From JBGPML01 sp041486955 (lineage in GTDB: Bacteria; Patescibacteriota; UBA1384; 2-12-FULL-50-11; DASWYB01): 30,887 nt of DNA. Both the position numbers and the translations under genes were made by a program. This document shows positions 8,062 to 14,844 of the stretch, piece by piece (the stretch's first letter is position 1; each line of letters opens with the position of its first letter). The notes under the pieces are model-generated. The model worked only from the letters and a program-made list of their open reading frames with translations, had not been told where the DNA came from and made no database searches. The stretch lies in NCBI GenBank assembly GCA_041486955.1, contig JBGPML010000005.1:1-30887 (forward strand), written 5' to 3'.

Positions 8062-8688
8062 GTGAAACATATCGCTACATGGGAGCGAGAAAATTTCTAT
8101 CATGAACAAAATGCTCAAATTATAGTTGGGCTCGATGAGGTCGGCCGTGGTTGTTGGGCTGGTCCGATAGTTGCGGCAGTCTACGCTTTTAATTACCCAT
8201 TTATTGAAATTGAATTGACCGATTCAAAATTACTCAACGATCAAAAACGCCAAACCCTTTATTTAGAGTTACAATCATTAGGCATGTATGGTATAGGCGA
8301 GTCATCTGCGACTGAAATTGACCAAATTGGATTGCAAGCGGCTCAGTATTTAGCCTATACACGAGCCCTCGAACAATTTCCTCATACCCCCGATATTATT
8401 CTGCTCGACGGACGCCCTTGGTCCGACTGCATATATCCTCACGAAGCCATCGTCAAAGGTGATCAGAAATCAGCTTCTATTGCCGCTGCTTCGATTATGG
8501 CCAAAGTTCATCGTGATCGGTTGATGCGCGAAACGTATCATGATCAATATGTAAACTACGGCTTCAATCTGCATGTTGGTTATGGCACGAAATTGCATCA
8601 AGAGGCGATCAAAACTTTTGGCGTAACGCCAATCCATCGGACATCGTATAAACCAATTCAGGCAATATTAAAATTAAAGTCGACATAA
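8062..8688 (+). CDS. rnhB: Ribonuclease HII
   Basis: About 208 residues from a GTG at 8062. It cleaves the RNA strand of RNA-DNA hybrids and single ribonucleotides in DNA. The family signature VGLDEVGRGCWAGPIVAA is at about residues 22-39, with the catalytic Asp-Glu pair at 25-26. KGDQKSASIAAASIMAKVHRD and HVGYGTKLHQEA follow as expected. The frame is open further upstream, but those residues would overlap the divergent receiver-like gene and do not look like the family; TWERE just after the GTG does. No clear ribosome binding site is seen, so the start is the weak point. Confidence 0.93.
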   Translation: MKHIATWERENFYHEQNAQIIVGLDEVGRGCWAGPIVAAVYAFNYPFIEIELTDSKLLNDQKRQTLYLELQSLGMYGIGESSATEIDQIGLQAAQYLAYTRALEQFPHTPDIILLDGRPWSDCIYPHEAIVKGDQKSASIAAASIMAKVHRDRLMRETYHDQYVNYGFNLHVGYGTKLHQEAIKTFGVTPIHRTSYKPIQAILKLKST

Positions 8689-8784
8689 TCGACTCCCATG
8701 ACTAAAGTCATGGTGCGTCGGATCCGCTTTGTATGGCCTACGGCCGAATATGATATCGCTTCACCCACGGGTAGACCCGTGGTG
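8678..8784. repeat. Cluster of tandem palindromes between rnhB and rnpB
   Basis: Perfect hairpins follow one another: AGTCGA/TCGACT (8678-8694, covering the rnhB stop), CCATGAC/GTCATGG with loop TAAA (8696-8713), CGGATCCG (8719-8726), GGCC/GGCC (8735-8745) and CCACGGG/CCCGTGG with loop TAGA (8765-8782). Such short hairpins with TAAA or TAGA loops resemble the ends of IS200/IS605-type elements or REP-like repeats, but no transposase is near. A remnant or small non-autonomous element is one reading. Confidence 0.5.
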
Positions 8785-8815
8785 CTCGCTTTCTTGGAAT
8801 CGAGGCATAATTCTA

Positions 8816-8844
8816 TCGACAAATTGCCAAATTTATGCTATAGT
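8816..8844 (+). promoter_or_regulatory. Promoter of rnpB
   Basis: TCGACA (8816-8821), 17-nt spacer, TATAGT (8839-8844). The predicted start at about 8850 coincides with the first base of the RNase P P1 helix. Confidence 0.8.
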
Positions 8845-8849
8845 AGACA

Positions 8850-9374
8850 AGCTTTCAGACATTTAGACGATTGCCCAGCACCCGTTGCGTAACCTTGTGA
8901 CTCGATGAGCTACAACATATCAGTTCACTCGATACGTAGTGGGTGCTGGGAGGAAAGTCCGAGCACTAAAGAGAAGTATTATCGCTAACAGCGATCCGGG
9001 GAAACCCGAGGGATAGTGCAACAGAAAATACACCGCCATGTACCGTCTGGTACGTGGTAAGGTTGAAATGGTGGGGTAAGAGCCCACCGCACGTCTGGCG
9101 ACAGACGTGGCAATGAAAACCCAATACAGTGCAAGTTTGCCGGACCAAGTATTCCACCTTAAGATACAATTTGTGTAACCACAAGGCGTGTCGCCCTAAA
9201 CACTTTCTCGGTGGGAATTACTGGAGCAAACGCCTAGATAGATAATCGTCACCCAGCACCCTCTGCGTAACCTATTGAGTTCGATAAGTATATCTATTGA
9301 TACGCTTATCAACGTTAATAAGTACATAGTGGGTGCTGGGGACAGAACTCGGCTTATCGAATGCCTGAAAGCTA
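8850..9374 (+). ncRNA. rnpB: RNase P RNA, bacterial type A-like, with an extra hairpin
   Basis: Catalytic RNA that trims tRNA 5' ends. Conserved blocks are present in order: GAGGAAAGTCCGAGC (8950-8964), GGGGAAACCC, AGTGCAACAGAAAAT, GGGGTAAGAGCCCACCGC and ACAGAACTCGGCTTATCG (9342-9359). P1 pairs AGCTTTCAGACATT at the 5' end with AATGCCTGAAAGCT at the 3' end. P2 pairs GACGATT (8866-8872) with AATCGTC (9244-9250). P3 is a long hairpin, CCCAGCACCC (8874-8883) with GGGTGCTGGG (8941-8950). A near copy of it (9252-9261 with 9331-9340) is inserted between the P2 3' strand and the last conserved block. At about 525 nt the RNA is longer than the usual 350-400. Confidence 0.95.
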
Positions 9375-9377
9375 AAG

Positions 9378-9401
9378 ACCGCCCCGAATGGGGTGGTTTT
9401 T
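9378..9401 (+). terminator. Terminator of rnpB
   Basis: ACCGCCCC/GGGGTGGT stem with loop GAAT, followed by TTTT, 3 nt after the P1 3' strand. Confidence 0.88.
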
Positions 9402-9878
9402 AAATACAAAAACGCCCTCGTGTACCAAAATGATACTTGAAGGCGTCTGACTCACTAACGATGGTAATTTAGTTGACTCGTTGCCTAGATAATTTGAGAT
9501 CTCCGTTACTGGCCACAGCTCGTAATACGAAAGGGTTCTCTTTGGTCAGGTTAATGATTTAGTCAGCTTTTTTTAAATTTCGTTAATGTGATTGTAAATT
9601 AGTTGAAAACCGTCGATTTTTCTTTACCATAATTACTAATTTGCGGAGTAGTTAAAGCTGAAAAATTAGTCAAGTATATGGATTGAGATCGTCTGGCTCA
9701 GTTGAGGTATTTACGTCATTTAACTCATTTTCACAATGGACGAGTTAGTTTGTGACAATTTATGTAATTATACAAAGTTGAATATTTATTTTGGCACTAA
9801 TTTGTGTAGCTGACCGATGTATAGATAGGGGTAAAGCTTTACGATCAGACTGTAATAAAAATCAAAAAGGAGCAACCG
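9402..9878. other. 477-nt non-coding gap
   Basis: AT-rich with no convincing reading frame on either strand. An imperfect hairpin with ACGCC/GGCGT ends lies at about 9411-9447, just after the rnpB terminator. A palindrome GTAAAGCTTTAC lies near 9832. The last part holds the leader of the next gene. Nothing else is recognised. Confidence 0.4.
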
Positions 9879-10124
9879 ATGCTACAAACGTTACGATCTC
9901 ATATGCAACTCTTGCCAACGCGTAAGAAAGCGGAGTCTCGAATCTCACGACATGGTATGTTATCACCGCCTCCATCAAAAGATCTTGATTATCGGGATAG
10001 CAACGCGGTACTCGTAACAAAGGTAAATAAGGAAGGGCAAGAAATGCCAGTTGCAATTGCCTTCGTTAATAAGCGAGCTCGAGTATCAATATATCATTTG
10101 TCTGAACTAAGTGAGGATGTTTAA
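9879..10124 (+). CDS. Hypothetical 81-residue protein
   Basis: 81 residues. A strong AAAAAGGAG lies 6 nt before the ATG, which argues for real translation. The N-terminal half is basic and Ser/Pro-rich (HGMLSPPPSK), the second half more regular (AVLVTKVNKEGQEMPVAIAF, two predicted beta strands). No signal peptide or membrane segment. No family recognised. It opens the run of small genes to 12330, each with a similarly strong site and a long leader. A hairpin with TTAGA/TCTAA ends follows it near 10151-10186. Confidence 0.6.
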   Translation: MLQTLRSHMQLLPTRKKAESRISRHGMLSPPPSKDLDYRDSNAVLVTKVNKEGQEMPVAIAFVNKRARVSIYHLSELSEDV

Positions 10125-10249
10125 GTACATATTCGTGAATTGTGACAAGTCTTAGACAACAACCGAGCGATTTGTTGGTTTATCTAACGAAGAACGCTCG
10201 CAGAGCGAAACCTACTATGCAGTTGAGAGTCAAAATGAAAGGAGGACTC

Positions 10250-10273
10250 ATGCGCATCACACTGAGACATTGA
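10250..10273 (+). CDS. Possible seven-codon leader peptide
   Basis: AAAGGAGG, close to a perfect ribosome binding site, lies 4 nt before an ATG that opens only seven codons (MRITLRH, then TGA). It sits 82 nt upstream of the GlsB-like gene, in its leader, and is followed by a perfect hairpin GTTCCG-TAT-CGGAAC. It could be a regulatory upstream reading frame, or the remnant of a lost gene. Confidence 0.35.
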   Translation: MRITLRH

Positions 10274-10354
10274 TCCGTTATTCTAGATTCTTAAAAAAAT
10301 GTTCCGTATCGGAACCGTCTCGCAAACGTTACAGTGCGAAAAAAGGAGAATCAT

Positions 10355-10621
10355 ATGGCATGGCTAGTAATTATTATAATAGGAGCACTGATTGGTTGGT
10401 TAGCAAGCTTAGTTATGGGGACTGATGACAGCCAAGGCGCAATTGCCAATATATTAATTGGAATTGTCGGCGCAGCCCTTGGTCGTTGGCTATTTGGCGA
10501 TGTATTAAATATTGGAGGAGCAGGTTCTGCCGGCGCACTTTCATTCTCTGGAATTTTATGGGGGGTAGTAGGTGCCGTTATCTTAATTGGGTTGCTCCGT
10601 ATGGTCCGGATTCTCCGTTAA
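10355..10621 (+). CDS. GlsB/YeaQ/YmgE family membrane protein
   Basis: 88 residues from the ATG at 10355, chosen because AAAAAAGGAG lies 6 nt before it. Small, very hydrophobic and Gly-rich with three membrane segments (about 2-20, 30-48 and 63-83), and the family pattern GALIGWLASLVMGTDDSQGAI then IVGAALGRWLFG. The family (transglycosylase-associated protein by older name) is induced in stress and associated with envelope stress in Gram-positive and Gram-negative species; its biochemical role is not established. Neighbours of similar small size suggest a stress gene set. Confidence 0.85.
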   Translation: MAWLVIIIIGALIGWLASLVMGTDDSQGAIANILIGIVGAALGRWLFGDVLNIGGAGSAGALSFSGILWGVVGAVILIGLLRMVRILR

Positions 10622-10638
10622 GTTATCGGACTATTGTC

Positions 10639-10827
10639 ATGGCTAAAAATTCTGCCCCGAGTGGAAATATGATGGTCCGGGTCGCAACCAAACGCCATAT
10701 TCAGCCAGTAATGAAATATGCCCGAGACTTCTACCACGCCGTCCAGACGCACTATAATACCAGCCGATGGGATCGGAACAATATATCCACTCGTCGAAGA
10801 TTAAAAAAGAATGTAATAACCGCATAA
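10639..10827 (+). CDS. Hypothetical basic 62-residue protein
   Basis: 62 residues, rich in Arg, Lys, His and Asn (VATKRHIQPVMKYARDFYH, then STRRRLKKN). It starts 17 nt after the GlsB-like stop with no visible ribosome binding site, so expression would depend on coupling. It is followed after 12 nt by an acidic small protein, a basic/acidic pairing that could be coincidence. No family recognised. Confidence 0.4.
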   Translation: MAKNSAPSGNMMVRVATKRHIQPVMKYARDFYHAVQTHYNTSRWDRNNISTRRRLKKNVITA

Positions 10828-10839
10828 AGATAGGTTGAT

Positions 10840-11013
10840 ATGGATGAAACGAATAGCAACATAAGTGAAGAGATAGAACATGAAGTTGGCCCACCGGTGT
10901 GGCAGCAGCATAACTATGAAGAGTTTGAGGAGCTGGAAATACTACGAAAAATAGTCCCAAAAATTGAAACGCATCAAAGAAGCTCAGGCGAAGCAATGGC
11001 ATCAAAAAGCTAA
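10840..11013 (+). CDS. Hypothetical acidic 57-residue protein
   Basis: 57 residues. The first two thirds are acidic (MDETNSNISEEIEHEVGPP, then NYEEFEELEIL), the end basic and polar. A weak TAGG lies before the ATG. It ends exactly before a strong terminator, which supports its being the last gene of the unit that begins with the GlsB-like gene. No family recognised. Confidence 0.5.
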   Translation: MDETNSNISEEIEHEVGPPVWQQHNYEEFEELEILRKIVPKIETHQRSSGEAMASKS

Positions 11014-11014
11014 C

Positions 11015-11039
11015 AAAAAGAGGCAGATTGCCTCTTTTT
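11015..11039. terminator. Intrinsic terminator (symmetric)
   Basis: AAAAAGAGGCA-GAT-TGCCTCTTTTT, a perfect 11-bp inverted repeat directly after the stop codon. It would work on both strands. Confidence 0.88.
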
Positions 11040-11325
11040 GGTTATCATAATAGTTTTACGACAGTTCCAAAATAATGAGAGTACGAGCAATAATATTTGT
11101 TAATTTAACTGATGTTCGGTCGTGCTATAGAGGTTATGATAACGAGTGGTCGAACCTAAAAAGGAAGGAGTAGACGCGTAAGAAAACCATATAATTGAGT
11201 ATTATATATGTCTCACAATCGATAATGATGGTGACGACTCATACAATTTAATTGGCAAAACCAACTCATTATGACATCACGTCACACTACGCGCCACTTT
11301 GCAACCAACCAAAAGGAGTCACATT
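11040..11325 (+). promoter_or_regulatory. Long leader region with a structured element
   Basis: No gene in it. Bases 11115-11156 can form a long stem (GTTCGGTCGT with the run ending GGTCGAAC, with several G-T pairs) enclosing the perfect hairpin GTTAT-G-ATAAC. A GGAAGGAG follows at about 11161-11170 but has no start codon at the right distance. These may be leader elements of the acidic-protein gene. Confidence 0.35.
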
Positions 11326-11571
11326 ATGAACGACGATTTGAAAGATCAACGAGAACCTAACAAAGATGAGAATCAAGGAAACACGTTCCAAGAAGAAGAT
11401 TCTAAAAAAGAATCTATGCCAGTAGATGGTGTAGGACATAAACCCGACCTATATGAAAATAGTCCTGGCGAGATTCCAGTTCCTGAAGAAAAAAGTGTTG
11501 CTGATGAATCAAATTGGAAAGAACCGAACGAAGATGATGCTGCAAAACCAGATGATTCAAGTCAGACTTAG
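11326..11571 (+). CDS. Acidic, probably disordered 81-residue protein
   Basis: 81 residues from the ATG at 11326, chosen for AAAAGGAG 7 nt upstream. The composition is almost wholly Asp, Glu, Asn, Lys, Pro, Ser and Gln with hardly any hydrophobic residues, so it should be disordered and highly soluble, as are hydrophilin-type stress proteins. No catalytic motif or signal peptide. Its position between the GlsB-like gene and the KGG-repeat genes fits a desiccation or osmotic-stress role, by inference only. Confidence 0.65.
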   Translation: MNDDLKDQREPNKDENQGNTFQEEDSKKESMPVDGVGHKPDLYENSPGEIPVPEEKSVADESNWKEPNEDDAAKPDDSSQT

Positions 11572-11585
11572 TTGAGACTATTTCA

Positions 11586-11660
11586 GACGGGAGACGATAA
11601 AGCGTCTCCCGTCGTTCGTATAACAGCTCCAAAACCAGTCTTTCTTTCGACTGTTTTTTT
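11586..11660 (+). terminator. Two consecutive hairpins ending the acidic-protein unit
   Basis: First GACGGGAGACG/CGTCTCCCGTC (11586-11613), a perfect 11-bp stem without a T-run. Then CAGTC/GACTG followed by seven T (11636-11660), a classic terminator. Confidence 0.75.
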
Positions 11661-11744
11661 GTCAGTTCGTCCGATGTACCAACAATCAAATGAGAATAAA
11701 ATCACTCTACAGGTCGAATAACAAATGATCAGGAGGTAACTAGA

Positions 11745-12098
11745 ATGGATCGAATTAATACTAATGGCGGTATGACAGTTCGCGAAGCTGGCCGTAAAGG
11801 TGGAAAAATAGTCAGTGAGCGGTATGGCGTAGAGTTCTATCGAACGATAGGCAAGAATGGCGGAGAAAAACGCAAGGCTCAGCTCGGTACAAAAGGATTC
11901 AAGGAAATGGGACGAAAAGGCGGACAGACGGTCAGTGAAAAATACGGATCTGAATTCTATATGCAAATCGGGCGCAAGGGTGGGGAAGCAGTGAGGCGTA
12001 AATACGGTCCCGAGTTCTACGAAAAGATCGGTAAAAAAGGCGGTCAGCGGGTCAAGCAATTGATTGAGGAAGGTAAACAATCGGAGTCAACTGACTGA
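11745..12098 (+). CDS. KGG-repeat general stress protein (GsiB-like)
   Basis: 117 residues made of about five copies of a 20- to 25-residue unit with a Lys-Gly-Gly or Asn-Gly-Gly core (EAGRKGGKIVSERYGVEFYR, then IGKNGG, MGRKGG, IGRKGG, IGKKGG) and a recurring YG.EFY motif between. This is the KGG/stress-induced repeat of B. subtilis GsiB and fungal con-10 proteins, which are hydrophilic and accumulate in stress. CAGGAGGT lies 8 nt before the ATG. The tail is acidic and polar. A second, shorter family member follows after 13 nt. Confidence 0.88.
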   Translation: MDRINTNGGMTVREAGRKGGKIVSERYGVEFYRTIGKNGGEKRKAQLGTKGFKEMGRKGGQTVSEKYGSEFYMQIGRKGGEAVRRKYGPEFYEKIGKKGGQRVKQLIEEGKQSESTD

Positions 12099-12111
12099 TA
12101 GGTAAGGAAAG

Positions 12112-12330
12112 GTGGTGTATGTGATTGAAGAAGCAAGATCGAAAGGAAGAGGGTGGCGTGGTGATTCGTACCGGCATGCCGAAGTCGGAAGCGCTGGTGG
12201 AAAAATAACTAAAACTCGATATGGTCGTGAGTTTTATCAGAAGATCGGTAAGAAAGGCGGAAAAGTAAGCAGTGGACGAGTGCGTCATCCAACTATCGCC
12301 CACTCAGTTCTTCCGAAGGAGAGTAAGTAA
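12112..12330 (+). CDS. Short KGG-repeat protein
   Basis: 72 residues from a GTG at 12112, or 69 from the GTG at 12121, which is better spaced from AAAGGTGG. Two KGG-type units are visible (EVGSAGGKITKTRYGREFYQ and IGKKGGKVSSGR) sharing the YGREFY motif with the gene just upstream. It is probably a duplicate of part of that gene in the same transcript. The N-terminal part is basic and has no repeat. Confidence 0.7.
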   Translation: MVYVIEEARSKGRGWRGDSYRHAEVGSAGGKITKTRYGREFYQKIGKKGGKVSSGRVRHPTIAHSVLPKESK

Positions 12331-12335
12331 TAATA

Positions 12336-12368
12336 ACAATAGAGCTGGTACGTACCCAGCTCTATTGT
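12336..12368. terminator. Bidirectional terminator between convergent genes
   Basis: Perfect 13-bp stem ACAATAGAGCTGG/CCAGCTCTATTGT with a 7-nt loop, in the 53-nt gap between the KGG gene and the metallopeptidase gene. Confidence 0.8.
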
Positions 12369-12383
12369 TTGAGTATGAAAAAT

Positions 12384-13076
12384 TCATGCCATCGCAATTG
12401 TAATGGGCCTCAGCCAAGAATTAAATTCACACGGCCGCTGATCAAGAATCATTTCAGCCCCTTGGTAATGTTTTTTGTCGAGAGCAAGTGAGAATTCAGC
12501 AAACCTTCCTCTTCCGTAATGTTCATCAAATCGAGTCATGAAGAAACCGTGTGCACCGTTAAAAATAGCTTGTTCAAGGAGCTTTTTTCCGAGATCATGA
12601 ACCAGTCGAGTTATCAGACGTACTTCTTGATAATAACCAAAGCGAGCAGGATCAACTAAATTATTGTCAGTTGTTAAAAACTGGACAATTCCCTCATTAA
12701 ACAGTCGATTAGTACAGGAATAATTATTGCTCAGATACGTCTCTATTTTAATACCTGACTGAAAAATATTAGCTTCATGTATCTGATAGTTAACATGATG
12801 CGAGGCAGCATGCATCAGTTCGTGGTAACAAATTATAAAACTCGTAGTACTATCCGCTTTCGAAATTGCTCTGGAGTTCAGAAAAACAGTGTGGTTATTT
12901 GGATCGTAAAATGCTGGAACTGATTTCGCACTGGTATATGAATCTGCCGATAAAGTCCGAGCCATTTCCTTCGATGTGACGGTAGCCAATTTAATCGTAC
13001 TAATTCGATTGGTGATCGTTCGGTCAGAATAATCTTGCAATATTTTTACTTTAGCCTGATAAAACACATTCTCCAC
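12384..13076 (-). CDS. Putative zinc metallopeptidase with HExxH motif
   Basis: 230 residues from a GTG at 13076. The start is chosen because GGAGGG lies 6 nt upstream and an excellent promoter lies just before it; the frame stays open to an ATG at 13238, but that would run across the promoter. A helix carries YHELMHAASHH (H85, E86, H89), and FNEGIVQFLT follows with E128 about 39 residues after the second His, the spacing of a gluzincin third ligand. No signal peptide or membrane segment is visible, so it may act in the cytoplasm. No named family is recognised. Confidence 0.65.
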   Translation of the reverse strand: MENVFYQAKVKILQDYSDRTITNRISTIKLATVTSKEMARTLSADSYTSAKSVPAFYDPNNHTVFLNSRAISKADSTTSFIICYHELMHAASHHVNYQIHEANIFQSGIKIETYLSNNYSCTNRLFNEGIVQFLTTDNNLVDPARFGYYQEVRLITRLVHDLGKKLLEQAIFNGAHGFFMTRFDEHYGRGRFAEFSLALDKKHYQGAEMILDQRPCEFNSWLRPITIAMA

Positions 13077-13107
13077 ACGCAACCCTCCACTATTTAAGTT
13101 GGTTCTT

Positions 13108-13135
13108 AGTATAAAACTTCCACGGCCTTTGTCAA
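13108..13135 (-). promoter_or_regulatory. Promoter of the metallopeptidase gene
   Basis: On the minus strand TTGACA (13135-13130), 16-nt spacer, TATACT (13113-13108). GGAGGG follows at 13088-13083. This fixes the GTG start at 13076. Confidence 0.75.
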
Positions 13136-13215
13136 TTCTTATGACATAAGCAAGCAATTCATTATTTTTTTTGTACAACGCTTCTAAATCTAAAAAAAGG
13201 TAAACTTTTATAATT

Positions 13216-13235
13216 ATTTGTACATAATTACAAAT
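13216..13235. promoter_or_regulatory. Inverted repeat upstream of the CdaR-like gene
   Basis: ATTTGTA-CATAAT-TACAAAT, perfect 7-bp arms, 23 nt before the regulator's ATG. Position and symmetry fit a binding site for the regulator itself; that role is inferred. Confidence 0.4.
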
Positions 13236-13258
13236 CATGATACGAGTAAGAAGCGCCG

Positions 13259-14413
13259 ATGCAATTATCTCTTAATTTAGCCAACGAAATCCGCAGTTAT
13301 ATAAAAAACGTTTTGAGCCGAGATGTGATTATTGTTGATAGTCAAGGAACCAAGGTCATACCAGATCAAGAAAGTGAAGAAGATCTATCGAAAGCTGTCC
13401 TGGTTGCGGCAGACAGTCCTCAAGTTGTGAAGGTAAATGGGGCAGATCGGTTTATTATTCCGATAAAACATCAATCCGAAACAATCGCTCTGCTTGTGTT
13501 AAACGATAGCTCCAATGATGTTCAAAACTTTGTCCCACTTATAAAAAGCTTTGCTGAGTTATTAGTGCAGCAATATGTAGCAATCCATAGACCCGTTCTT
13601 GATTCAACCGACCAATTTCTAACTAAATTGTTGCACAACGCTTCCAAGGCTGATTTGCCGTTTTATGAGTCCGAAGCGAAGGTTTTGGGGTATAATATTT
13701 CAGCTCGTCGGCTGGCAATCGTCATTCATCTCAAACAATTCTGGGATCAATGTCTCGCTTCGTTTGATCAACCCACTTTTGAAAGAGAAGAAGTCATTAA
13801 AGAATGGAAACGAAAAGTCGAAAATGAATTAAACAGCTTTTTTACAAAAAACACCGATAATATAATCGCTTACACTGGCAATGATAAGTTTGTTATTTTT
13901 AAATCGATTGAAGGTGATAGTGAAGATAATGTAATTAAATTGTTAAAAAAATCGCATAAAGCAATCTTTGATCCTTTAAAAAATGTAAGCATCACTGATA
14001 TTGTTGTTGGGTTTGGCAATTCGTACTCGGGAATTTCTGGCCTTGTTGATTCATATCGTGAAGCGGATCTTGCTCTTGAATTTGGATCACGTCTTTGGGG
14101 TGATAATAAAAGTTACTATTTTGGAGACCTGGGAATCCTCTCTATTTTAGGTGAAGGCAATCGAGAAAAAGAGATACAATTTGCCGACCAACTGCTTCAT
14201 AGATTAAATAATGAAGATTTAATCGAAACGTTAGAATGCTTTTTCGAGGAAAATCTTAATTTAACGGAAACCGCTGATCGAATGGGAATACATCGAAACA
14301 CCGTTATATATCGTCTTAATCAAATATCATCAATCTTGGGAGTTGACCCGCGCATATTTGAGCAGGCAATGACAATAAAGATTGCTCTGCTCATCAAGAA
14401 GCTATTCGGTTGA
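13259..14413 (+). CDS. CdaR/PucR-family transcriptional regulator
   Basis: 384 residues. The N-terminal part (about 1-105, LNLANEIRSYIKNVLSRDVI then a strand-rich segment) resembles the sugar-diacid sensor domain of CdaR. The middle (about 120-295) looks like the degenerate GGDEF-like domain of this family. The C-terminus (about 320-384) is the PucR helix-turn-helix: ENLNLTETADRMGIHRNTVIYRLNQI. These proteins usually activate uptake or breakdown genes for small carbon compounds; no such genes adjoin, so its target is unknown. The ATG has no good ribosome binding site. Its 3' end overlaps the convergent response-regulator gene by 12 nt. Confidence 0.82.
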   Translation: MQLSLNLANEIRSYIKNVLSRDVIIVDSQGTKVIPDQESEEDLSKAVLVAADSPQVVKVNGADRFIIPIKHQSETIALLVLNDSSNDVQNFVPLIKSFAELLVQQYVAIHRPVLDSTDQFLTKLLHNASKADLPFYESEAKVLGYNISARRLAIVIHLKQFWDQCLASFDQPTFEREEVIKEWKRKVENELNSFFTKNTDNIIAYTGNDKFVIFKSIEGDSEDNVIKLLKKSHKAIFDPLKNVSITDIVVGFGNSYSGISGLVDSYREADLALEFGSRLWGDNKSYYFGDLGILSILGEGNREKEIQFADQLLHRLNNEDLIETLECFFEENLNLTETADRMGIHRNTVIYRLNQISSILGVDPRIFEQAMTIKIALLIKKLFG

Positions 14414-14833
14414 GTTTTTCATTGTGTTTGGTTGAATTCCTAAAATCGTTCGAATTCGGTTCACAACATCTTGTGGTGTGTTTAATGATTTAATCATAAA
14501 ATCGGCTGCACCTAATGATAGAGCCAGATTTTTGTCATTATCACTCAACTCACTACCAATATTAGTCAAAACGATCACCGGAATCGTTTTTGTTTGTTCT
14601 TCAGATTTAATCTTTTTAAGTAGCTCAAAGCCATTCATTCCCGGCATGAGAATGTCTAATAAAATTAAATCTGCTCCTTGTTTTACGCGAGCGACAGCTT
14701 TTTTGCCATCGCTAACAGTTGCGACTCGAAAGCCCTCTTTTTTCAGTTTGTCTTTATACATTTCAACGAGCATAGGATCGTCTTCGATGACGAGAATGCG
14801 GTGACGAGTGATTGTATCTGATGGTTGCGGCAT
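14402..14833 (-). CDS. Single-domain response regulator (CheY-like)
   Basis: 143 residues, a receiver domain with no output domain. Landmarks: acidic residues E17, D18, D19 (ILVIEDDP), phospho-acceptor D60 in LILLDILMPGMNG, T90 in VIVLTN and K115 in DFMIKS. It is translated 11 nt after the large histidine kinase upstream on the same strand, so the two form a kinase-regulator pair. With no DNA-binding domain, it probably acts by protein contact or in a phosphorelay. Confidence 0.92.
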   Translation of the reverse strand: MPQPSDTITRHRILVIEDDPMLVEMYKDKLKKEGFRVATVSDGKKAVARVKQGADLILLDILMPGMNGFELLKKIKSEEQTKTIPVIVLTNIGSELSDNDKNLALSLGAADFMIKSLNTPQDVVNRIRTILGIQPNTMKNSTE

Positions 14834-14844
14834 AATCGCTCCTC

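Noticed and set aside
8698..8892. Open plus-strand frame of 64 codons
   Set aside because: It runs through the palindrome cluster, the rnpB promoter and the 5' end of rnpB, and the protein has no features.
8966..9184. Open minus-strand frame of 72 codons
   Set aside because: It lies wholly inside the conserved core of RNase P RNA and has no ribosome binding site.
10643..11005. Minus-strand frame of 120 codons opposite the two small genes
   Set aside because: No ribosome binding site, and it would begin right beside the terminator. The short plus-strand genes fit the terminator better, though only moderately.
11583..12080. Long minus-strand frame of 165 codons opposite the KGG gene
   Set aside because: Its product mirrors the KGG repeats in the other strand, it has no ribosome binding site, and the plus-strand protein is clearly a known family.
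13077..13238. Longer metallopeptidase start at 13238
   Set aside because: The added 54 residues would cross a near-consensus promoter and a good ribosome binding site placed exactly for the GTG at 13076.
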